From Desulfuromusa sp. (GTDB taxonomy: Bacteria > Desulfobacterota > Desulfuromonadia > Desulfuromonadales > Geopsychrobacteraceae): a stretch of 19,752 nucleotides of DNA. Made by a program: the position numbers and the translations under genes. Below are positions 16,021-19,752 of this stretch, piece after piece; within the stretch, counting starts at the first letter, position 1; the number at the start of each line of letters is the position of its first letter. The stretch is taken from assembly GCA_029933365.1 (NCBI GenBank), contig JAOZOH010000050.1:1-19752 (forward strand), given 5' to 3'. The notes beneath the pieces are model-generated. The model saw nothing but the letters and a program-made list of their open reading frames with translations. It searched no databases and had not been told where the DNA came from.

Positions 16021-16473
16021 TTAACAGACGAGGTTGGATTGCTCGTCCCAATATTCTGAACGACTCTGCCCCTTCTTGTTGTGCGAATCGAGCAAATCAA
16101 GAAGTTCCCTGACGATTTCTTCGATCTGACGTTTCCCTGCGTTTGAGATGGCGGCACGTTCATAGGCAAGAGTGAGTAATTTCCCCATTCTGGGGCCAAT
16201 ACAGAAAGTGGCCTGTCTGGTCGTCTCATCCACAACCATTTCCAACACATTTCTCTTGTACTGGATGTCTGTATCTGTGGTTTCGTGGACTCCAAGAAGC
16301 CAGTTGGGGGCAACACCCTCCAACTCACAGATCAGGGTCAAGAATCCAGCATCTGGTTTTCTTCTGTCCGCTTCGTAGTTCATCAACGTATTGGCACAAA
16401 CCCCATAATTTTTTACAAAGTTGGCAATCGTTCTGTCACCGCGAATTGAACGGATTTTTTCGCCGAGCGTCAT
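16021..16473 (-). CDS. XRE-family repressor-like protein without protease domain
   Basis: The product has 150 residues. The N-terminus is a CI/LexA-repressor-type HTH: LGEKIRSIRGDRTIANFV, ANTLMNYEADRRKPD and an end of domain PNWLLGVHE (about 3-63). The same skeleton (IGxRIRxLRG, NTMxNYE, PAWLL) occurs in the repressor at 19296. The C-terminal 85 residues are helical and charged and have no S24 Ser/Lys motif, so the protein cannot self-cleave in the usual way. I chose ATG 16473 (GGAGG 5 bases upstream) over TTG 16476. It lies 21 bases after the sigma-like gene, in one operon with it. Confidence 0.75.
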   Translation of the reverse strand: MTLGEKIRSIRGDRTIANFVKNYGVCANTLMNYEADRRKPDAGFLTLICELEGVAPNWLLGVHETTDTDIQYKRNVLEMVVDETTRQATFCIGPRMGKLLTLAYERAAISNAGKRQIEEIVRELLDLLDSHNKKGQSRSEYWDEQSNLVC

Positions 16474-16494
16474 CAAATCCTCCGAGTAAAAAAA

Positions 16495-17802
16495 TCAAGC
16501 AACCATAGAAAGCGGGATCAACCTTGCAGAATGGCCAACTGAAACCGGATTGCTAAAAATACTTATTGGCCTATTTCTGCATTTTCGTTCAATGTTTCTT
16601 TCTCTTTTTGCAACTCTCACAGGGGGAGAACGATCCTGGGTGACAAGTGAAGCACCACCGTATTTGTCTAAAAAAATATTTATGGAAATATTTAGGTTGT
16701 TCCTCTGGCCTGAATCAGGGACGTATGGCATTTTGCAATCCAAGAGGGTGATGACATTATCAACCGGTACCTTTCTGGACTGTCGTTGAGAAAAGAGCTT
16801 CATGCTTCTTTCTGAGATAAAATTATTCCTGAGAGCAAAGTCTGCCATGTCGTCGAGACAGAAATCGGAATACGTATCTGCCCCTCCTATCGGTTGGTAG
16901 TCACCGAACACTTTCCAGTTGGTAATTGTCCCCAACATGCTGAGTCCCAAACCTGATCTTGGAGCAGAAATACGACCAAAGGACGACCCTTGAAGGATCT
17001 CGCTTGCTGCGACCTTGTTGTGATCGGGTGACTGGAGTTTTTTTGTCCCCATTGAGCGCTGCGAATCCGATTTCCTTCTTTTGGTCTGAGCTTGATGGCG
17101 TTTTGGCTGCTCCTGCTGTAAATCTCCACGACAAGGGACATCACACCGCATATCGAGCTTTGCAGTTCTGTTCACCTCCGGGTTTCCAGACTCCAGGATC
17201 ACTTCGAACTGTTTCATGATTTTAGTCTCAACAAATTCAGCACTCAGCTCCCCGCTTGCAACCAGCAAGGAGATTCGCCGACATGCTCGGTTCAGCGCCT
17301 GCCGAACATTCGCCGAAGAGCACTCCAGATGTCTGGCGGTCTCCTTGATTTTCATCGTTCCACCATCATAAATTCCCAGCAATGTCTCTAGTATCTGTTC
17401 TTCTTTTTTGGTCAGATACTGGCGGATAAAAGGATAAACATGATCGATGTCGATATTGAACAACGGCTCTACGTGACAGGTGCTGTCTTCTTGAGAAAAT
17501 TGCTGTAACGAGTATTCAAAACTGTCACAAAACACCTGTGGCGGTGCAGAAGAACCAGCCTTACACCTTGAGTCCGGATTCGGCGTAACCGCAGAAATCT
17601 TACCCTTGTACAGATTCCAGAAGCAGGCGGGGAAAAAAGTCTGGCGTTCTGTTGATACTGTGGCGGCCTCAAGTGCAGCCTCGTAAGCATCTTGAAGGAA
17701 ATCCTCCTGATCATAAGGGGCATACGGGAGATATTTTCTCGAATGCCCGGCTATTTGCTTGGTATTCTGGTCCACCCAAGTGATTGCATCCTCAGCAGTC
17801 AT
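16495..17802 (-). CDS. Sigma-70-like protein with long C-terminal extension of unknown function
   Basis: The product has 435 residues from ATG 17802 (GGGGAG about 10 bases upstream; the in-frame TTG at 17811 is too close to it). The N-terminus resembles an ECF/group-4 sigma region 2, YAPYDQEDFLQDAYEAALEA (27-46). Residues 128-178 resemble region 4: LTKKEEQILETLLG and the HTH KIKETARHLECSSANVRQAL followed by NRACRRI. From about 190 to 435 I recognise nothing: a Lys/Gln-rich linker, then DYQPIGGADTYSDFCLDDMADFAL-like sequence (broken here at residue level) and a basic tail. ECF sigma factors are usually about 180-200 residues, so this is a double-length fusion. It could be a regulator of plasmid genes or an HTH adaptor using the sigma fold. 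Its promoter lies in the origin region. Confidence 0.6.
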   Translation of the reverse strand: MTAEDAITWVDQNTKQIAGHSRKYLPYAPYDQEDFLQDAYEAALEAATVSTERQTFFPACFWNLYKGKISAVTPNPDSRCKAGSSAPPQVFCDSFEYSLQQFSQEDSTCHVEPLFNIDIDHVYPFIRQYLTKKEEQILETLLGIYDGGTMKIKETARHLECSSANVRQALNRACRRISLLVASGELSAEFVETKIMKQFEVILESGNPEVNRTAKLDMRCDVPCRGDLQQEQPKRHQAQTKRRKSDSQRSMGTKKLQSPDHNKVAASEILQGSSFGRISAPRSGLGLSMLGTITNWKVFGDYQPIGGADTYSDFCLDDMADFALRNNFISERSMKLFSQRQSRKVPVDNVITLLDCKMPYVPDSGQRNNLNISINIFLDKYGGASLVTQDRSPPVRVAKRERNIERKCRNRPISIFSNPVSVGHSARLIPLSMVA

Positions 17803-17820
17803 TTTATTCAATCTCCCCTG

Positions 17821-17845
17821 TTTATATGGTTAAAGAATGGTTATA
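17821..17845 (-). promoter_or_regulatory. Candidate promoter and operator repeats of the sigma-like operon
   Basis: A -10-like TATAAC lies at 17845-17840 on the minus strand, with only a poor -35. A second possible pair is TTAATA (17849-17844), 17 bp, TATAAA (17826-17821), but it would start inside the ribosome-binding site. On the plus strand, ATGGTTA is repeated at 17826-17832 and 17837-17843, exactly 11 bp apart, over these elements, which looks like an operator. Confidence 0.35.
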
Positions 17846-17915
17846 TTAAGTTTAGTTATTTCCAGAGAACGACTTTCTAACTAGCTAAAAACAAAAGGTA
17901 ATTCTTATAAAAAAG

Positions 17916-17924
17916 TTATCCACA
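17916..17924 (+). promoter_or_regulatory. DnaA box
   Basis: TTATCCACA is a perfect match to the consensus DnaA-binding site. It lies between the AT-rich stretch and the first iteron, 12 bases from it, the usual place in iteron plasmids. It is the only perfect box I found in the origin region. Confidence 0.85.
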
Positions 17925-17935
17925 GCCTGAAAAAT

Positions 17936-18082
17936 GTGCCCCATAAACCGATAGTTTCGTGCCCCATAACCCGATACCCCGTGCCCCTTAGACCGACACT
18001 TTGTGCCCCATAGACCGATACTCCGTGCCCCTTAGACCGACACTTTGCGAATTGAAAAGCGTGCCCCATAGACCGATACCCC
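17936..18082. repeat. Six Rep-binding iterons of about 22 bp
   Basis: Copies start at 17936, 17959, 17981, 18003, 18025 and 18061. Each begins GTGCCCC, followed by (A/T)TA(A/G/C)ACCGA(T/C)A and a variable end. Spacing is 23, 22, 22, 22 and then 36 because of a 14-base insertion (18047-18060). Copies 2, 4 and 6 carry CATA...CCGATAC, and copies 3 and 5 carry CTTAGACCGACACTTT, so two types alternate. The 22-bp period puts all Rep molecules on one face of the helix. The last copy ends at the base before the rep stop codon. They are contiguous repeats without spacers, so not CRISPR. Confidence 0.92.
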
Positions 18083-18952
18083 TTAACTCCTGCGCATGAC
18101 TGCCACCAGGTCTGATTCGATGCTCCAGTTTTCCAAAAAACCAACTTCAACCAAGGCCGTCAGGGCCTTCTTGAGTTTTCTTCTAAAAAACCGAAGCTCA
18201 CTATCGCTGGCACAAAGCTTTTGCAGGGTTTCAACCTTGACTGGGTAGGGTTCTCTGTGACTGGACCAGTAACTATGAAGCTTCGTAGCAATCCCTTCAG
18301 GCAAAGCTTTACGCTGTTCCAAGTCGATCAGCGTGAATGCACTATCAGCAAAAAGGAGACTCATAGATTTGGAAATTCGAACTTCCCATTGAGTCAGGGG
18401 CGTCTGTTTTTCCGGGTCCCACATTGAGATGTAATCGATAAGGCTTGTAACCACGGTTTGATGAAGGCGGTTTGATGTGATCTGGACAGCAGTAGCCTTC
18501 ATGCGCAGTAAGCAGTCCTTGATACGTTGATAACCGCGGCTGTTGACCTGCCAACCAATTGATTTCAAAAAGGAGTAGGGCGTAAAGAAAATCGAGTCAC
18601 CGAGTGGTTGCCCTTTGGCAAGTTGCAGGAGTCGCATCCAAACCAGTTCATCGTCCTGACGTAATTCTTCTCCTAGGTAGAGGAGGCTTCCGCCACCGGT
18701 GACGATAATCTCTGCCTGTTTGAGGTAAACCCTGCGTCTGTTGCGGTTACGAGCTGTGAATAGTGCGGAGCGAATGATCTCGTTTGGTGACGCACCTTTG
18801 GTGGGCATCCATTCGGGTAAATTTTTAGGGGCGGCCTCTATTTCATTCCTGAACCGCTCCAGTATCACCATCAACTCAGGAGTCAGGGCTGGGGAAGTTT
18901 TTTGCGATTCAGTCTCTAAAATTTTGTGACTATCTTCTGCTTGCCGATTCAT
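18083..18952 (-). CDS. trfA: TrfA-like plasmid replication initiator
   Basis: Initiator that binds the iterons downstream of its own gene and recruits DnaA and helicase. The product has 289 residues, similar to the short form of IncP TrfA (285). Family motifs: PNEIIRSALFTARNR (56-70), GEELRQDDELVWMRLLQLAK (94-113), PLGDSIFFTPYSFLKSIGW (116-134) and a C-terminal winged-helix-like half with LRFFRRKLKKAL (253-264). There is a GAGG 7 bases before ATG 18952. Its stop codon touches the last iteron. The leader carries two inverted repeats that may control expression. Confidence 0.9.
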   Translation of the reverse strand: MNRQAEDSHKILETESQKTSPALTPELMVILERFRNEIEAAPKNLPEWMPTKGASPNEIIRSALFTARNRNRRRVYLKQAEIIVTGGGSLLYLGEELRQDDELVWMRLLQLAKGQPLGDSIFFTPYSFLKSIGWQVNSRGYQRIKDCLLRMKATAVQITSNRLHQTVVTSLIDYISMWDPEKQTPLTQWEVRISKSMSLLFADSAFTLIDLEQRKALPEGIATKLHSYWSSHREPYPVKVETLQKLCASDSELRFFRRKLKKALTALVEVGFLENWSIESDLVAVMRRS

Positions 18953-18985
18953 ACTTCGGCCTCGTTTCTTTCCTCACTAGCTCCC

Positions 18986-19046
18986 TGTCCATGTCGGACA
19001 AGAACCTGTGCAAACATCCTCATGATCCGAGTGTGCTTTGCACAGG
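18986..19046 (-). promoter_or_regulatory. Inverted repeats in the rep leader
   Basis: Between 34 and 94 bases before the rep ATG lie two inverted repeats: TGTCC-ATGTC-GGACA (18986-19000) and a perfect 10-bp pair CCTGTGCAAA (19005-19014) / TTTGCACAGG (19037-19046) with a 22-base loop. They could fold in the rep mRNA and control its translation or be bound by Rep or the neighbouring repressor. No iteron-like sequence is present here. I could not place the rep promoter with confidence. Confidence 0.55.
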
Positions 19047-19091
19047 AAAGCTCCGGTGGTATCTTTAGAAATTCAAAAGAGACTTTCGAAG

Positions 19092-19105
19092 CACAAAATT
19101 TTGTG
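19092..19105. promoter_or_regulatory. Perfect palindrome, operator-like
   Basis: CACAAAATTTTGTG is a perfect 14-bp palindrome in the middle of the divergent rep/repressor region, with half-site CACA/TGTG like the repeats nearer the repressor gene. It may bind the repressor and act on rep. Confidence 0.45.
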
Positions 19106-19213
19106 GTATTTGTTGTCTTTCTGCTCATTTTTTGTGAATGACTCTTTTTCTGGTTGTGTACTCAGTCCATGAAAGACACGGAAAATGCGCTTGAGCCTCG
19201 AAATTGTTTATGA

Positions 19214-19286
19214 ACACTCGTTTTTGTTTTAAAACACACGTAAGAATGTGTCAAGACAATAATTTATTATTGGACACACGTTTGTG
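19214..19286. promoter_or_regulatory. Operator cluster in front of the S24 repressor
   Basis: An 8-bp element ACAC(T/A)CGT occurs at 19214, 19234 and 19274, i.e. 20 and 40 bp apart. Two of the copies begin inverted repeats (ACACA...TGTGT at 19234-19251; CACA-CGTT-TGTG at 19275-19286). Between them lies a perfect palindrome CAATAAT-TT-ATTATTG (19257-19272), which also supplies a -10-like TATTAT. Strong candidates for autoregulatory operators of the gene starting at 19296. Confidence 0.55.
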
Positions 19287-19295
19287 GAGGAGACC

Positions 19296-19752
19296 ATGGG
19301 AGAAATAGGTGATCGGATCAGGGAACTTCGTGGAGAAATGCAGCAGGCGGAGCTGGCTGACAAGCTGAGTATTCACAAAAACACCATGGCTAATTACGAA
19401 CGGGGGGGTCGCTTTCCTGACGTAAAGATCCTTTTGAAGATATTGGAGGTCTTTCCGGACACCAATCCGGCGTGGCTATTAACTGGGGAAGGACCCAAGA
19501 ATAGGTCTGAGCCTGTGCAGGGGGGATTTGTGATGTTCCCGCGTTATGAAATTGAGGCCGGAGCTGGTCCAGGGAGGAATGTTCAAAGTGAACAGGTTGT
19601 AGATTTTGTTTCTTTCAAAGAGGAATGGGTCCAGAGCTTCTTACGTGTTCCGAGAAAAAATCTGGCATTGCTGTCGGTGAAGGGGGACAGCATGAACCCA
19701 ACCTTGAATGATGGAGACATGATCCTTGTAGACCTGAGAGCCAACAGAATTG
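19296..19752 (+). CDS. LexA/CI-like S24-family repressor (3' end cut by window edge)
   Basis: The only plus-strand gene; it diverges from rep. GGAGGAG lies 3-4 bases before the ATG; 152 codons are visible. N-terminal XRE HTH: IGDRIRELRGEMQQAELADK, NTMANYERG, then PAWLLTGEG (about 4-66). A linker leads to PRYEIEAGAGPG (82-93), the position where such repressors have their Ala-Gly cleavage site (A88-G89 or A90-G91). The S24 peptidase motif VKGDSMNPTLNDGDMILVD (128-146) carries the catalytic Ser132; the catalytic Lys lies past the edge. Expected role: repressor released by RecA-activated self-cleavage, controlling its own gene and perhaps rep or the regulatory operon. Function beyond the family is inferred. 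Confidence 0.9.
   Translation, partial: MGEIGDRIRELRGEMQQAELADKLSIHKNTMANYERGGRFPDVKILLKILEVFPDTNPAWLLTGEGPKNRSEPVQGGFVMFPRYEIEAGAGPGRNVQSEQVVDFVSFKEEWVQSFLRVPRKNLALLSVKGDSMNPTLNDGDMILVDLRANRI

Larger units (their letters stand above)
17812..18082. other. Replication origin (oriV) region
   Basis: The 270 bases between rep and the sigma-like gene have the classic iteron-origin layout: an AT-rich stretch (17813-17915) suited to strand opening, one perfect DnaA box (17916-17924), then an array of iterons (17936-18082) that ends at the rep stop codon. A TrfA-like initiator is next door. Theta replication with Rep- and DnaA-dependent melting is the expected mechanism for this arrangement. Confidence 0.85.

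Noticed and set aside
17936..18082. Possible CRISPR array
   Set aside because: Repeats are contiguous with 22-bp period and no unique spacers, and sit beside a DnaA box and rep gene.
17905..18150. Minus-strand 81-codon open frame over the iterons
   Set aside because: Its repetitive sequence merely translates the iterons and overlaps the end of rep.

Overview
The window looks like the backbone of a conjugative, iteron-controlled plasmid (or a plasmid-like integrative element) from a Gram-negative bacterium. It joins an F-type (MPF-F) type IV secretion operon to a ParM/ParR partition pair, a HipBA toxin-antitoxin pair, a small regulatory operon, a TrfA-like replication gene with its origin, and a divergent LexA/CI-type repressor. 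The outer-membrane lipoprotein TraV, the Dsb-type isomerase and the OmpA-like protein all require a double membrane. I cannot fix the genus. A deltaproteobacterial host (Geobacter/Desulfuromonas/Pelobacter type) is my guess, not something the sequence proves.

Layout, left to right, all genes on the minus strand except the last. 1-12351: an almost gapless transfer operon read leftwards, in transcription order OmpA-like, DsbC-like, pilin, TraL, TraE, TraK, TraB, TraV, TraC, two TraN-like proteins, TraW, TraU (cut by the left edge). Many junctions are four-base ATGA overlaps. 12451-13593: parM-parR, with inverted and direct repeats upstream (13622-13706) as candidate centromere and promoter. 13905-15490: hipB-hipA with its own promoter. 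15598-17802: three probable regulators: a sigma-70-like protein with an unknown C-terminal half, an XRE repressor-like protein without protease domain, and a small basic protein with a possible MerR-like N-terminus. 17812-18082: replication origin with AT-rich DNA, one perfect DnaA box and six roughly 22-bp iterons ending exactly at the rep stop codon. 18083-18952: TrfA-like initiator. 18953-19295: shared control region full of inverted repeats. 19296-edge: S24-type repressor, plus strand, truncated by the right edge.

How the parts work together (inference): the initiator fires replication at the iterons just past its own stop codon. ParMR segregates copies and HipBA penalises loss. The secretion operon builds the pilus and envelope channel: TraB/K/V core, TraC ATPase, TraL/E inner-membrane parts, TraW/U assembly factors and TraN mating-pair stabilisation. 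The regulators around the origin may link DNA damage or copy number to transfer. Relaxase, coupling protein, TraF/H/G and oriT are not in the window.

The least ordinary points are the two-gene TraN arrangement, with a calcium-loop motif in each protein and a position before traW/traU; the sigma-like fusion protein next to the origin; the alternating iteron types; the hairpin directly after the pilin gene; and the set of CACA/TGTG repeats in front of the repressor.
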